A DNA stretch of 64,000 nucleotides. Origin: Beduini massiliensis. Lineage in GTDB: Bacteria > Bacillota_I > Bacilli_A > Erysipelotrichales > Coprobacillaceae. Positions 1 to 8,036 of this stretch are shown here, piece after piece. Positions within the stretch are counted from its first letter, which is position 1. Every line of letters begins with the position of its first letter. Made by a program: the position numbers and the translations under genes. Below the pieces are notes generated by a model. That model was given only the letters and a program-made list of their open reading frames with translations, had not been told where the DNA came from and made no database searches. The DNA lies in NCBI RefSeq assembly GCF_000829905.1, contig NZ_CDPP01000006.1, positions 682,001 through 746,000 of the forward strand, written 5' to 3'.

Positions 1-261
1 GAACCAACAGGAGCTTTAGATTCTCATTCGGCAGGACTTCTTTTAGAAGCTATGAAAACGATGAATGAAAAATTAGGGGCAACGATCCTAATGGTAACAC
101 ATGATGCTTTCAGTGCCAGTTATTGCAAACGAATACTGTTTTTAAAAGATGGGAAGATTTTTAACGAACTTGTCAAAGGCGATAAAACCCGCCGGCAATT
201 TTTTGAAGACATACTCGATGTTTTAGCTGCTCTAGGTGGAGAACATACGAATGTTAAGTAA
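1..261 (+). CDS. ABC transporter ATPase, C-terminal part (5' end outside window)
   Basis: The reading frame is open from the first base and gives 86 residues. It begins EPTGALDS, the glutamate of Walker B plus the D-loop, and carries the H-loop in VTHDAFSASYC. The tail after the H-loop, with KRILFLKDGKIFNEL, matches BceA/LolD-type ATPases that power FtsX-like permeases. Walker A and the signature motif lie upstream of the window. The next gene, an FtsX-type permease, starts inside this gene's last codons (11-base overlap), so the two are translationally coupled and form one exporter of the antimicrobial-peptide sensing or detoxification type. The substrate is not visible. The family call is firm; the bacitracin-type role is inference. 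Confidence 0.9.
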   Translation, partial: EPTGALDSHSAGLLLEAMKTMNEKLGATILMVTHDAFSASYCKRILFLKDGKIFNELVKGDKTRRQFFEDILDVLAALGGEHTNVK

Positions 262-2230
262 ACTTGCATTACGCAATGCAAAGCGATGTTTTAAAGATTA
301 TCTCATCTATCTTATTACCCTTATTATTGCTTTTGCTTTAATCTTTTCCTTTAATCTAATTGTTTTTACTCAAGATATTATAGAGCTAAGTTCAAATATG
401 GATAATTTCTTAATGATGATTATCTTTATTAGTATTTTGATCGTCTTTATCATAGGGATTCTCATCAATTATATGAATAAGTTTATCTTTGAAAAGCGCA
501 GCCGAGAATTAGGCACTTACCTTTTATTAGGAATAGAAAAGAAAAGTATTTCACGGATGTTTTTGATTGAACAGCTTATTTTAGGAATTATATCTTTATT
601 GATTGCTTTAGTCATCGGTTTATTTCTAAGTCAAGTATTTGTAGCCATTATTATGAATATCTTTGAACTGCCTTATATTGTCAAATTTAATTTAACGTAT
701 GAAGCAATAGGATTAACCGTTATCTATTTTCTATCTATTTATATCGTCGTTTTATTTCGATCAAGCCGACGTATCAAGAAAATGAATATTCATGATTTAA
801 TCTATTTTGACAAAGTAAATGAAACTTCTTTATTTAAAAAGAAGATCTATCGAAATATCATCTTCATTATCGCTGTTATTCTGGGAATTTGGGGATTATG
901 CTTATTCCATGGATTCTTCAAAACAAATGATGATACTTTCTACTTTCCGGATTTTCTGTTGTCTATTCTTTTATTGATTATCAGTATCTATGGTGTTTCA
1001 ATGACATTGCCTCATTTTTTAATGTCTGTTATTCTAAAAAACAAACGATTAAAATATAAACATGATTATTTATTTATACTTCGTAATATTACGTCTAAGA
1101 TCAATACGATTGGAGTAACGATTGGCACGATTACGTTATTAATTGCCTTAACTTTAGTCAGTGTCAACGTCAGTAATTTATTTACCCAAGCGATGTCTTT
1201 TCAAAACAATCTGCAATTACCGTACGACATTTTAGTTCATAATGCTTATGATAATACTGATTTTACCAAAGCACTGGAACTTATTCAGGATGAATATACC
1301 ATCGAAGACCAAGCTGTCTATAAGATCTATACCGATCACTCGACTTCTTTTTATGATTTTACCGCGAAGGAACTGCAAAGCTATGATTCAGTAAATAACT
1401 ATATGACTTTGAGTGATTACAATCATATCACTGAATTGTTAGGAATGGCACCGATTACTTTAAATGAAGATGAATATCTGATTAACTGTAATCGCTTAGC
1501 CCTGTCTACCCTTATTAAAAATAAGGATCAGTTTGCTCTTACTCATCCAAATGGAACCCCTATGCATATGAAAGATGTGATAAGTGACCATTTTACTACA
1601 GCATGGGGTGATTATACTCAAATTATCATTGTACCCGATTCATTTGTCACTGGAATGGAAGTGTTGAATACCAATTTAGCGGTCAATACCGAAGAAGAAA
1701 CAACAGAAGATTTTTATTATGAAAGTGCCAGTGTAATCAATCAAAAGGTATATACAACGCAAAACGAAAATGGCGAATATTTATATTATGTGCAGAATAC
1801 AATTCAAGTACGAGGCTATTATCTGACACAAAATCGATCTGCCATAACGATTATGGGATTCTCACTTCTGTATATTTCCTTTATTTTTACTGCTGTTACA
1901 GGCACGATCCTAGCTATCCAATGTCTAAGTGACTCCACTAAATATAAATTCCGCTACAACTTGCTAAGTCATTTGGGATTAAGCAAGGAATCCATTCATC
2001 ACACTATTTTCAAGCAGTTGGCACTTACATTCTTATATCCGCTGATCTATCCGATTATTATATGTATATCTACAGGATTATCCCTCAATCAATTATTCTT
2101 TCAAGTCTTACCTAATGACTATGTTATTTGGGAGACAATGGGACTAGCGATACTTATGTTTGGTACGATCTATATTGTTTATTTCATCACTACCTACATT
2201 GAGTTTAAAAATAACCTCGGAATCAAATAA
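251..2230 (+). CDS. FtsX-like ABC permease (BceB-type)
   Basis: Product of 659 residues, the usual BceB length. It has an N-terminal membrane segment after LRNAKRCFKDYLIY, a block of helices to about residue 310, a large extracytoplasmic domain (about residues 310-530) rich in Asp and Tyr, and C-terminal helices. This topology is typical of BceB permeases that sense and remove peptide antibiotics. I chose the ATG at 251 over a GTG at 236 because GGTGGAG lies 8 bases upstream of it, whereas that purine run sits on top of the GTG. It overlaps the upstream ATPase by 11 bases. No BceRS two-component genes follow in the window, so the regulatory partner would have to be upstream. Confidence 0.88.
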   Translation: MLSKLALRNAKRCFKDYLIYLITLIIAFALIFSFNLIVFTQDIIELSSNMDNFLMMIIFISILIVFIIGILINYMNKFIFEKRSRELGTYLLLGIEKKSISRMFLIEQLILGIISLLIALVIGLFLSQVFVAIIMNIFELPYIVKFNLTYEAIGLTVIYFLSIYIVVLFRSSRRIKKMNIHDLIYFDKVNETSLFKKKIYRNIIFIIAVILGIWGLCLFHGFFKTNDDTFYFPDFLLSILLLIISIYGVSMTLPHFLMSVILKNKRLKYKHDYLFILRNITSKINTIGVTIGTITLLIALTLVSVNVSNLFTQAMSFQNNLQLPYDILVHNAYDNTDFTKALELIQDEYTIEDQAVYKIYTDHSTSFYDFTAKELQSYDSVNNYMTLSDYNHITELLGMAPITLNEDEYLINCNRLALSTLIKNKDQFALTHPNGTPMHMKDVISDHFTTAWGDYTQIIIVPDSFVTGMEVLNTNLAVNTEEETTEDFYYESASVINQKVYTTQNENGEYLYYVQNTIQVRGYYLTQNRSAITIMGFSLLYISFIFTAVTGTILAIQCLSDSTKYKFRYNLLSHLGLSKESIHHTIFKQLALTFLYPLIYPIIICISTGLSLNQLFFQVLPNDYVIWETMGLAILMFGTIYIVYFITTYIEFKNNLGIK

Positions 2231-2324
2231 TGTAACCGCTTTAATTAATAGTAGCAATTTTAGAAGAAACTTGTTATAATCTAATCGAGTTAGATACAAT
2301 CATTTGACTTTGGAGGGCTGTATA

Positions 2325-2546
2325 GTGAAACGTCTAATAAAGGAAAATAAAGGTGAGTTCTTAATCTTTATAACCCTTATCGGTTTCTTATTGGTGAATA
2401 GTATCATTGATAAAATTACCGTCGTACAAGTTAGCGGCTTCTTATTAATCCTTATTGCCGGATTATTGAGAATTGTTGTATTTAATAATCTGTACAAACA
2501 GAATCAAAAAACCGTTAATGACTACATCCACATTGAAAAAAGCTAG
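2325..2546 (+). CDS. small membrane protein, two predicted helices
   Basis: Product of 73 residues starting at GTG 2325, behind TTTGGAGGG about 7 bases upstream. It has a charged N-terminus (KRLIKENKGE), a hydrophobic stretch FLIFITLIGFLLV, a second one VSGFLLILIAGLLRIVVF, and a hydrophilic tail. I do not recognise the family. It stands alone between the exporter genes and a convergent thioesterase gene, and its stop codon lies inside the stem of a strong terminator. It could be a small accessory of the upstream exporter, but nothing in the sequence shows this. Confidence 0.6.
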   Translation: MKRLIKENKGEFLIFITLIGFLLVNSIIDKITVVQVSGFLLILIAGLLRIVVFNNLYKQNQKTVNDYIHIEKS

Positions 2547-2562
2547 CCGTTTGGCTAGCTTT
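2539..2562. terminator. intrinsic terminator, perfect 10-bp stem
   Basis: AAAGCTAGCC and GGCTAGCTTT form a perfect stem around a GTTT loop. The stem includes the stop codon of the preceding small membrane gene. A-rich and T-rich flanks let it act in both directions, which suits the convergent arrangement with the thioesterase gene. Confidence 0.85.
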
Positions 2563-2703
2563 ATTACTAAAATAAAAAAGAACCTATAAAGGCGCTTTTT
2601 TTGTGTATTTGTTACGGGAAAACAAATACTATTATAGATATTTGGGACAAGCATAGTATAGCATATTCCCTAGCAAGTTTTTTTCATATTTTGTAAATTC
2701 AGT

Positions 2704-3423
2704 TTATTTATTTTTCATTACCATTTTTATTTCAAAACAGTTGATCTCATTGACGGTTCCTTTAAAATAATAATGGCATTCGTCATGATACATAAATAAG
2801 CTGACTTTTTCATTTGGTGCTATCTCATGCTTAAAAAAGATATCTACAGTATGTATAAACTGATCCTTAAAAACTGTATAATCCATTAAATCACATGCCC
2901 ACTCTAAATAACGGGCATTATTCATATGTTGATTGGTATCAATATCACTATAACGTACCGTTCTTTCTTCTTTTAATTGATAAGGAATCACTTCTGTCAT
3001 TTCTTGTGGAACAGCAATTTCTTCCTTTACTGAGGTAATCTTGGGAAAGTCAATACCTGCACGTTTAGGCATTGTGATTCTTCTCTTCTTTAAATCTAAG
3101 AGAGTCCAGATAGAAGAAGCTTTCATGATTGGCTGCTCTTCTTTAAGAAGCTGATAATAGCGTGGAAATATAACCTTAGAAGCAAATCCGGGATAAGTCA
3201 GTAACTGATAATCTCCCGCAGTAATGGGTTCCTCTATTTCTAAATGCATCTTTGAAAGTACCCATCCATATTGTTCGATTAAGCTTCCATTCCATACATT
3301 CAGCATGACGGCATGAGTCGTGGCAACATTGGATAAAACATCTAATAAATGGGATAATTTTAATTTTCCGGTATAATCTACATTCTGGTAATTAATTTCA
3401 AAATCTTTTTTATATTCTAACAT
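2704..3423 (-). CDS. acyl-ACP thioesterase (FatA/FatB family)
   Basis: Product of 239 residues with the layout of bacterial acyl-ACP thioesterases, two hot-dog folds in tandem. The second half carries VRYSDIDTNQHMNNARYLEW, the N-x-H-x-N catalytic-type motif of the family. It should hydrolyse acyl-ACP to free fatty acid in the cytoplasm. I chose ATG 3423 over an ATG six codons upstream because GAAAGGA lies 9 bases before it and overlaps the upstream candidate. It is monocistronic, and the neighbours give no pathway link. The family call is firm; chain-length preference cannot be read from the sequence. Confidence 0.88.
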   Translation of the reverse strand: MLEYKKDFEINYQNVDYTGKLKLSHLLDVLSNVATTHAVMLNVWNGSLIEQYGWVLSKMHLEIEEPITAGDYQLLTYPGFASKVIFPRYYQLLKEEQPIMKASSIWTLLDLKKRRITMPKRAGIDFPKITSVKEEIAVPQEMTEVIPYQLKEERTVRYSDIDTNQHMNNARYLEWACDLMDYTVFKDQFIHTVDIFFKHEIAPNEKVSLFMYHDECHYYFKGTVNEINCFEIKMVMKNK

Positions 3424-3598
3424 TTTTTTAATCCTTTCCATAAAAGTTTGTATTTTAAATCACATTGGCATAAAATAACGAATAATTTACATAAAAGCAC
3501 CTAATAATGGTAAAATTATATCATTTTTTTATAAAAAATATAGGATTTATTCAAAATATTTTGTATAATGAGTGATAGGTATTGAAAGGAAGGTTTTT

Positions 3599-4114
3599 AT
3601 GGATAATTTAGGAAATATTGGAAATATACTTAACCAAGTCATTCCTTTTGTGATTATGGCCTTTTTGGTTTATTTCTCATTAGTTGTTTGGTCATGTATC
3701 ATTGGAACTATAAAACAAAGACGCCAAGACAGCAGTTTAGAACCTTGTATGTCTAAAGCCGGGAATATCATTTACGGTATTGCATCTGTTCTTTATGTTG
3801 TACTGTGGGGATTCTCAATTTATTATTTTGTTATCCTACTGAATATTAATTCAGGGATTGTGACTGCCCTGGGAGCATTTAATGGGATTACCATTTATAC
3901 TTTGGTATATGCTATGTTTATTCAGGATTTCATTCACGTTGGACGTAAAAAATTAATTATGGGAAATCGTTTATTTGAATATCGTCGAATGAAAAAAATT
4001 GCCTATCCAAAAAAACATAAAGCAAGTTTCATCTACGGACAAAAAGAATATATCTTCTCTACACGTTTCGTTGATGTTACAAAATTAAAAAAACATCTGA
4101 CAAAAGTAAAATAG
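3599..4114 (+). CDS. hypothetical membrane protein
   Basis: Product of 171 residues starting at ATG 3599, behind GAAAGGAAGG 6 bases upstream; a GTG at 3572 lacks such a site. It has about three or four hydrophobic segments (VIPFVIMAFLVYFSLVVW, IIYGIASVLYVVLWGFSIYY, ITIYTLVYAMFI) and a basic C-terminal cytoplasmic tail. No family is recognised. A TATAAT at 3564-3569 may be its -10 box. The gene ends in a strong terminator and looks monocistronic. Confidence 0.65.
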   Translation: MDNLGNIGNILNQVIPFVIMAFLVYFSLVVWSCIIGTIKQRRQDSSLEPCMSKAGNIIYGIASVLYVVLWGFSIYYFVILLNINSGIVTALGAFNGITIYTLVYAMFIQDFIHVGRKKLIMGNRLFEYRRMKKIAYPKKHKASFIYGQKEYIFSTRFVDVTKLKKHLTKVK

Positions 4115-4143
4115 GTTATAACGATATCGTTATAACCTTTTTA
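4113..4143. terminator. bidirectional intrinsic terminator
   Basis: AGGTTATAACG and CGTTATAACCT form an 11-bp stem around ATAT, followed by a T run. The stop codon of the plus-strand membrane gene is inside the stem. The converging radical SAM gene ends at 4145, so the same hairpin serves both transcripts. Confidence 0.88.
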
Positions 4144-4144
4144 T

Positions 4145-4834
4145 TTAATCGCCTACTCCAAAATCCGTCGGATCATATAGAAAATCATAGCGTGGATCTT
4201 CTTTAAGATCACCATACTGCTTCATAAACCACTCCACCAATTGATCATCTCTTTTAATCGGTGTTGTATTATTGCGATAGACACTAATCGTGCCATGATT
4301 GAAATTAGCTTGAAGGATAGCCATATCCTTTTTGATCATCTCCTGTGTCTGACCTTCAATCCCCACCATTAGACAGGGAGAATCGAAATACTGCTTTAAT
4401 TCCTCAATAGACGTAAAGGTCGCATTTTTATTTAAAACATGATTGCGGAAATATACATCAAAGGTTTCCACCCCAATTTTACAAATCACATGAATTCCAA
4501 AATAATCTTTCATATCCTTCACTTTTTGGTGATACAGCCAATGGCTCTCAAAAAATAAGGTATGTATTTTTTTATCTTCAATAATGGTTTTAATTCTTTC
4601 AAGCGTTTGTTTGGGCAGTTCAAAGATACTGGCAGAATCGATCACTTCTAAAACACCATATTTTCCAGTAACCTGATCCAATGCTTCGTTATTTATTTTG
4701 ACCATTTCTTCAATGCAAGTAGAATTATCTTCAATATAATCACAAAAGCTGCATTTTGACCAAATACAGGGTCTTGCTTTAAGTAAGACAATCTCTCTTT
4801 TTATTTTATCGGTGATTTCACTGTAGCGTTCCAT
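4145..4834 (-). CDS. radical SAM protein, probable queuine lyase (QueL-like)
   Basis: Product of 229 residues with a Cys cluster C-I-W-S-K-C-S-F-C near residue 23, i.e. CX4CX2C rather than the canonical CX3CX2C. The rest suits a short radical SAM barrel. The gene overlaps the upstream ECF S-component gene by 34 bases, and both lie behind a preQ1-I riboswitch, so the pair is devoted to 7-deazaguanine metabolism. In gut Firmicutes such as Clostridioides difficile, a radical SAM enzyme (QueL) beside an ECF transporter converts imported queuine to preQ1 (established knowledge). Assignment here rests on context and cluster spacing, not on alignment. ATG 4834 is preferred to the GTG at 4846, which overlaps the likely SD (GTGGGGG). 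Confidence 0.65.
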   Translation of the reverse strand: MERYSEITDKIKREIVLLKARPCIWSKCSFCDYIEDNSTCIEEMVKINNEALDQVTGKYGVLEVIDSASIFELPKQTLERIKTIIEDKKIHTLFFESHWLYHQKVKDMKDYFGIHVICKIGVETFDVYFRNHVLNKNATFTSIEELKQYFDSPCLMVGIEGQTQEMIKKDMAILQANFNHGTISVYRNNTTPIKRDDQLVEWFMKQYGDLKEDPRYDFLYDPTDFGVGD

Positions 4835-5376
4835 TTTATCCCCCACTTTTCTTTTAATTTTCCCTTTTCAATAACGAGTTTCGCTATAAAATATGCGATA
4901 GCTTTATCTGTGCAATCGGTCATCATTTGAACGATCAGGACACTGATGACTAAGTTTAATCCTGCTTTATTGAGTAATAACGCAAATATCCCACTGCTTG
5001 AAGAAGTAATCCCGCCAAATAATCCGGCAGTAATCAAGGCACTTGCTAATGAGGTTGGCAATCCAATCATGATGATTCCTAAGGGCATTCTTTTCCCTCT
5101 CAGCCAGTCAGCATGATACAAAATACCGGCAAAAAAACCGGTTAAAAGCTGTGTAGGTGCATAATAAAAGGAATACATATCAAATAAGACTCCGCTTGAA
5201 AGACTCCCTAAAACTCCTGTCAGCATAGCATATTTGGGACCTAATAAAAGGGCGACTAAAACTGTCCCAATAGAATCCATATAAAAGGGAATGGATAAAC
5301 TCATAGCTGTATAAGCTCCAATTACATTCAGCATGATTCCTACAGTAATAACGATTTGTACTTTAAATGTTTTCAT
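4801..5376 (-). CDS. ECF transporter S component, probable queuosine precursor/queuine uptake (QueT-like)
   Basis: Product of 191 residues, almost all membrane-embedded with five or six helices, in the style of small substrate-binding S components of energy-coupling factor importers: TVGIMLNVIGAYTAM at the N-terminus, then a run around YSFYYAPTQLLTGFFAG. It would bind the substrate and dock on a shared EcfAAT module encoded elsewhere. ATG 5376 is chosen because AAAGGAAC lies 6 bases upstream, and the alternative ATG at 5424 falls inside the riboswitch terminator hairpin. The preQ1-I riboswitch directly upstream makes a queuosine-precursor substrate very likely. Queuine rather than preQ1 is inferred from the coupled radical SAM gene. 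Confidence 0.75.
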   Translation of the reverse strand: MKTFKVQIVITVGIMLNVIGAYTAMSLSIPFYMDSIGTVLVALLLGPKYAMLTGVLGSLSSGVLFDMYSFYYAPTQLLTGFFAGILYHADWLRGKRMPLGIIMIGLPTSLASALITAGLFGGITSSSSGIFALLLNKAGLNLVISVLIVQMMTDCTDKAIAYFIAKLVIEKGKLKEKWGIKWNATVKSPIK

Positions 5377-5400
5377 TCTTGTTCCTTTCTTTAAGGAAAC

Positions 5401-5428
5401 AAAAAACATGCCTAAAGAAAGCATGTTT
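5401..5428 (-). terminator. riboswitch-controlled terminator
   Basis: On the minus strand AAACATGC pairs with GCATGTTT around a 9-base loop, followed by a U run. It lies between the preQ1 aptamer and the SD of the S-component gene, so ligand binding would favour early termination. Confidence 0.8.
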
Positions 5429-5436
5429 ATGCATTA

Positions 5437-5476
5437 ATCCTTAGTATTTTTATACTGGGTGGCTATCGAACCAGTG
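5437..5476 (-). promoter_or_regulatory. preQ1-I riboswitch aptamer
   Basis: The minus strand reads ACTGG-TTCGATAGCCA-CC-CAGT, then an A-rich linker, then CTAAGGA. This follows the known preQ1-I layout point by point: a short P1 stem (ACTGG/CCAGT), a TTC...AGC..A loop, an A-rich strand that lies in the minor groove, and a CTAAGGA tail that forms the H-type pseudoknot (compare the B. subtilis que leader AGAGGTTC...CTAAGGA). A terminator follows 9 bases downstream. The ligand preQ1 fits both downstream genes. Confidence 0.88.
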
Positions 5477-5518
5477 TTATTTAATTCTTTAAAAGAATAG
5501 CATATTTTCAACGATTTA

Positions 5519-6484
5519 TCAACCTTTGTTGATAACCCCATCTAAAATACCGAAAATCGGAAAGACCATCCAGCCCGGATGCCATAACCCAAATCCAAAT
5601 CCTAAGATGAAAAAGACAATAACTGAACTTTCGGCAATCGGATAACGCTTATGGTGCTTATGAGATACAGGCTGATCGCTATAATTGTCTGACTGAATGC
5701 TCTCACTGCGAGTAACCAAGCGATATGTGTCTAATTCCATTCCCGCAGTAATAAAAAGATAGACCGAAAAGCCAATTAGAATCATCATGATTCCAGCGCC
5801 TAGATTTTCATTGCTTAATAGTTCTTCACCGATAATAGTGAACGCTACACCGGCTAAAATAGAGAATACACCGAAAGCGATCTTTTTAGCGAAACGTGCT
5901 TTAATCTCTGAAAATTCTGCCATAAAATAACTATGATCACTGGCATTCATCACAAAGTCAGGCTTTGGTATCTGGGAAAAATTAATTCCAGCCAAAATAA
6001 TCAAGCCAACTCCAATACCAATAAAAACCATCATCAGTGCCGCTGCCAGATTTTCCATAAATTGTAATGTAATCGGCAATACGACACTAGCGATAATAAT
6101 CATTACCCCTATTCCGATTTTACTGGCAAAACGCTGCCGCAATTCTATATAGTCTTCAACTTCTGTAATATCCGTAAATTCCATTTCATCTCTTGGCGTC
6201 GGACGTATTTTTTCATCTTCAAAAATATCTTCGGCAGTGACGACAGGTTCCACTTCAATCACTTCCGGTACAGTATCATTAATATCCTCTTGTGTTTTTA
6301 CTAGATAATCCAATGTGACATCAAATAAATTACTGATTTGAATCAATTTATCTAATTCCGGGTATCCATCTCCGGTTTCCCACTTACTTACTGCCTGTCG
6401 GGATACTCCTAACTGATCAGCCAGCTGTTCCTGAGAGAATCCCTTGCTTTTTCTTAAATTTTGTAGTTTAGTCCCAAAATTCAT
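5519..6484 (-). CDS. XRE-family regulator with C-terminal membrane domain
   Basis: Product of 321 residues. Residues 1-65 form a classic Cro/C1 helix-turn-helix (LRKSKGFSQEQLADQLGVSRQAVSKWETG). After an acidic linker come two similar helical pairs (about residues 125-165 and 190-235), each preceded by a ...RFA.KI.....I motif, and a last hydrophobic segment near the C-terminus, so the protein is probably membrane-anchored. ATG 6484 is selected since AGAGAGGTG sits 5 bases upstream; the GTG three codons earlier is part of that SD. Its target is unknown. The gene ends 43 bases upstream of the preQ1 riboswitch, a position that alone does not argue for control of that operon. Confidence 0.85.
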   Translation of the reverse strand: MNFGTKLQNLRKSKGFSQEQLADQLGVSRQAVSKWETGDGYPELDKLIQISNLFDVTLDYLVKTQEDINDTVPEVIEVEPVVTAEDIFEDEKIRPTPRDEMEFTDITEVEDYIELRQRFASKIGIGVMIIIASVVLPITLQFMENLAAALMMVFIGIGVGLIILAGINFSQIPKPDFVMNASDHSYFMAEFSEIKARFAKKIAFGVFSILAGVAFTIIGEELLSNENLGAGIMMILIGFSVYLFITAGMELDTYRLVTRSESIQSDNYSDQPVSHKHHKRYPIAESSVIVFFILGFGFGLWHPGWMVFPIFGILDGVINKG

Positions 6485-6579
6485 TCTACTCACCTCTCTT
6501 TTATTATACAGTCCTGCTGATAAATTACTATCAAGTTCCGTTTGCGTTTGCGCAACTTAAAGTTGCATCTATAAATTTC

Positions 6580-7134
6580 CTATTTATTGTATTCAAACTG
6601 ATTCAATAAAAGTTGATAGTCTTCCTGTGTTTTTATATTTAATAAGGTTAAATCTGTATTGTAATAAGTATGAGTTAATGCTTCGCATAACTCTGTCATG
6701 GAATAGTGTCCGTCATTAATACGCTGTTTGATTGTTTCTATAGCGGATCTTTTAAATACCGCAACTAAAGGTTCAACTCTGCCACTGTTTCTTAATACAA
6801 TACATTCTTTGTCTTTGATATTTTCCAACATCGCTTTATAGATGGATATAGGAAGCATTGGCTTATCGCATGGCATTACACAATAATAATCGCAGTCTGA
6901 TAACTGCATGCATTGACAGATGCCTTCAATTGGGCCGATATTATCTCTTTGATCATGAGTAATATGATAGCCATTGATCGATTCATTTGCGGATATATAG
7001 ATCTTGTCTGTAATTTCTTTTGCTTTATTCACTATAAAATCAATCATTCTTTGATTGTTGAGCATCAATTCATGTTTGGGATAATTCATACGGGTCGATT
7101 TCCCACCGGCTAATATAATAAATCCTGTTGTCAT
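6580..7134 (-). CDS. mobA: molybdenum cofactor guanylyltransferase
   Basis: Product of 184 residues that begins with the nucleotidyltransferase motif LAGGKSTRMNYPKHEL, matching the MobA pattern LAGG.S.RMG..K. It continues with NIGPIEGI and the metal-binding region MPCDKPML. MobA adds GMP to molybdopterin to make the bis-MGD or MGD cofactor in the cytoplasm. The residue after RM is Asn instead of the usual Gly. The start ATG 7134 has AGGAGG 8 bases upstream. No other molybdenum-cofactor gene is in the window, so it is an orphan here. A perfect palindrome overlaps its promoter. Confidence 0.82.
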   Translation of the reverse strand: MTTGFIILAGGKSTRMNYPKHELMLNNQRMIDFIVNKAKEITDKIYISANESINGYHITHDQRDNIGPIEGICQCMQLSDCDYYCVMPCDKPMLPISIYKAMLENIKDKECIVLRNSGRVEPLVAVFKRSAIETIKQRINDGHYSMTELCEALTHTYYNTDLTLLNIKTQEDYQLLLNQFEYNK

Positions 7135-7148
7135 GTTATATTCCTCCT

Positions 7149-7166
7149 ATGATAATATATTATCAT
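7149..7166. promoter_or_regulatory. 18-bp perfect palindrome, probable operator
   Basis: ATGATAATATATTATCAT is perfectly self-complementary and covers the -10 box of mobA. It resembles a Fur-type box (TGATAAT-n-ATTATCA) but with a two-base rather than a one-base centre. The binding protein is unknown. Confidence 0.5.
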
Positions 7167-7184
7167 GGTAATGAAAATAAACAA
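7157..7184 (-). promoter_or_regulatory. promoter of mobA
   Basis: Minus-strand TTGTTT (7184-7179), 16-base spacer, then extended TG-A-TAATAT (-10 at 7162-7157). The -10 lies within the palindrome at 7149-7166. Confidence 0.55.
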
Positions 7185-7192
7185 ACGAAAAG

Positions 7193-7221
7193 TTGTTTTT
7201 ATTTCTGCTTCATAGTAAAAT
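7193..7221 (+). promoter_or_regulatory. promoter of HAD phosphatase gene
   Basis: TTGTTT, a 17-base spacer and TAAAAT lie 23 bases before the start codon at 7244. Confidence 0.55.
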
Positions 7222-7243
7222 AAAAGCACTTAGGGGGTTTTTT

Positions 7244-8035
7244 ATGATCAAATTAATAGCAACAGATATGGATGGGACATTCTTGGATTCCAACAAAAAC
7301 TTTGATATGGAATTTATCAGAACTTATCAGCATTTGTGTCAAAAAGGGATAAAATTTGTCATTGCGAGTGGAAACCAATATCAGCGTTTGTTTCAAAAAT
7401 TCTTGCCTATGAGTTTAGATATGGTGTTTATCGCTGAAAACGGGAGCTATATTGCTGAAGGATCGAACGAATTGTATACAAACACAGTAAGTCCGATGGA
7501 CACTGAAAAAATATGTCAGCTCTTTCAACAACATCCGGAAGTGTTTATTGTGCTTTGTGGGAAAAAGAAGGCATATATTAAAAACGCTAATAAAGATTAT
7601 GAAGAAATGATTAAGCTTCATTACTGTTCTTTTCAGTTTGTAGATTCTTTTGATGCACTTTATGACGAAGATATTTTAAAGATAGCGGTTTATGATCCCA
7701 ATGCCGATATTAAACTGTTTTTAGAGAAAATTAAAGATCAGCTGCCAGAGAGTGTAAAAGTTGTTACTTCCGGAAATATGTGGATGGATATTCAAAACAA
7801 AAGTATTAATAAAGGAATTGCAATGAAATATTTACAGGATCTCTATCAGATCACACCGGAAGAATGCATGGCTTTTGGTGACCAGATGAATGATTACGAG
7901 CTTCTTTTAAGTGTTAAATATGGCTTTGCAATGGAAAACGCTGTTGATTCTATTAAGGAAATTGCTTATGATATCTGCTTGGATAATGAGAATCAAGGGG
8001 TAATCAAAAAAATCAACGAATATTTAGGTATTTGA
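7244..8035 (+). CDS. Cof-type HAD-IIB sugar phosphatase
   Basis: Product of 263 residues with all Cof-subfamily signatures: DMDGTFLDS at the N-terminus (catalytic Asp pair), SGNQYQR (motif II), and GDQMNDYELL (metal-binding acidic motif) near residue 210. These cytoplasmic enzymes remove phosphate from sugar phosphates or small nucleotides; the substrate cannot be told from the sequence. The start ATG 7244 follows TTAGGGGG; the frame extends upstream but without an SD. One base separates its stop from the next start, so it is co-transcribed with the GNAT gene. Confidence 0.9.
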   Translation: MIKLIATDMDGTFLDSNKNFDMEFIRTYQHLCQKGIKFVIASGNQYQRLFQKFLPMSLDMVFIAENGSYIAEGSNELYTNTVSPMDTEKICQLFQQHPEVFIVLCGKKKAYIKNANKDYEEMIKLHYCSFQFVDSFDALYDEDILKIAVYDPNADIKLFLEKIKDQLPESVKVVTSGNMWMDIQNKSINKGIAMKYLQDLYQITPEECMAFGDQMNDYELLLSVKYGFAMENAVDSIKEIAYDICLDNENQGVIKKINEYLGI

Positions 8036-8036
8036 T

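Noticed and set aside
2463-2654. 63-codon minus-strand frame
   Set aside because: Antisense to the small membrane gene and its terminator, no SD.
5377-5424. Longer start for the QueT-like protein
   Set aside because: The extension is translated from the riboswitch terminator hairpin; ATG 5376 has a proper SD.
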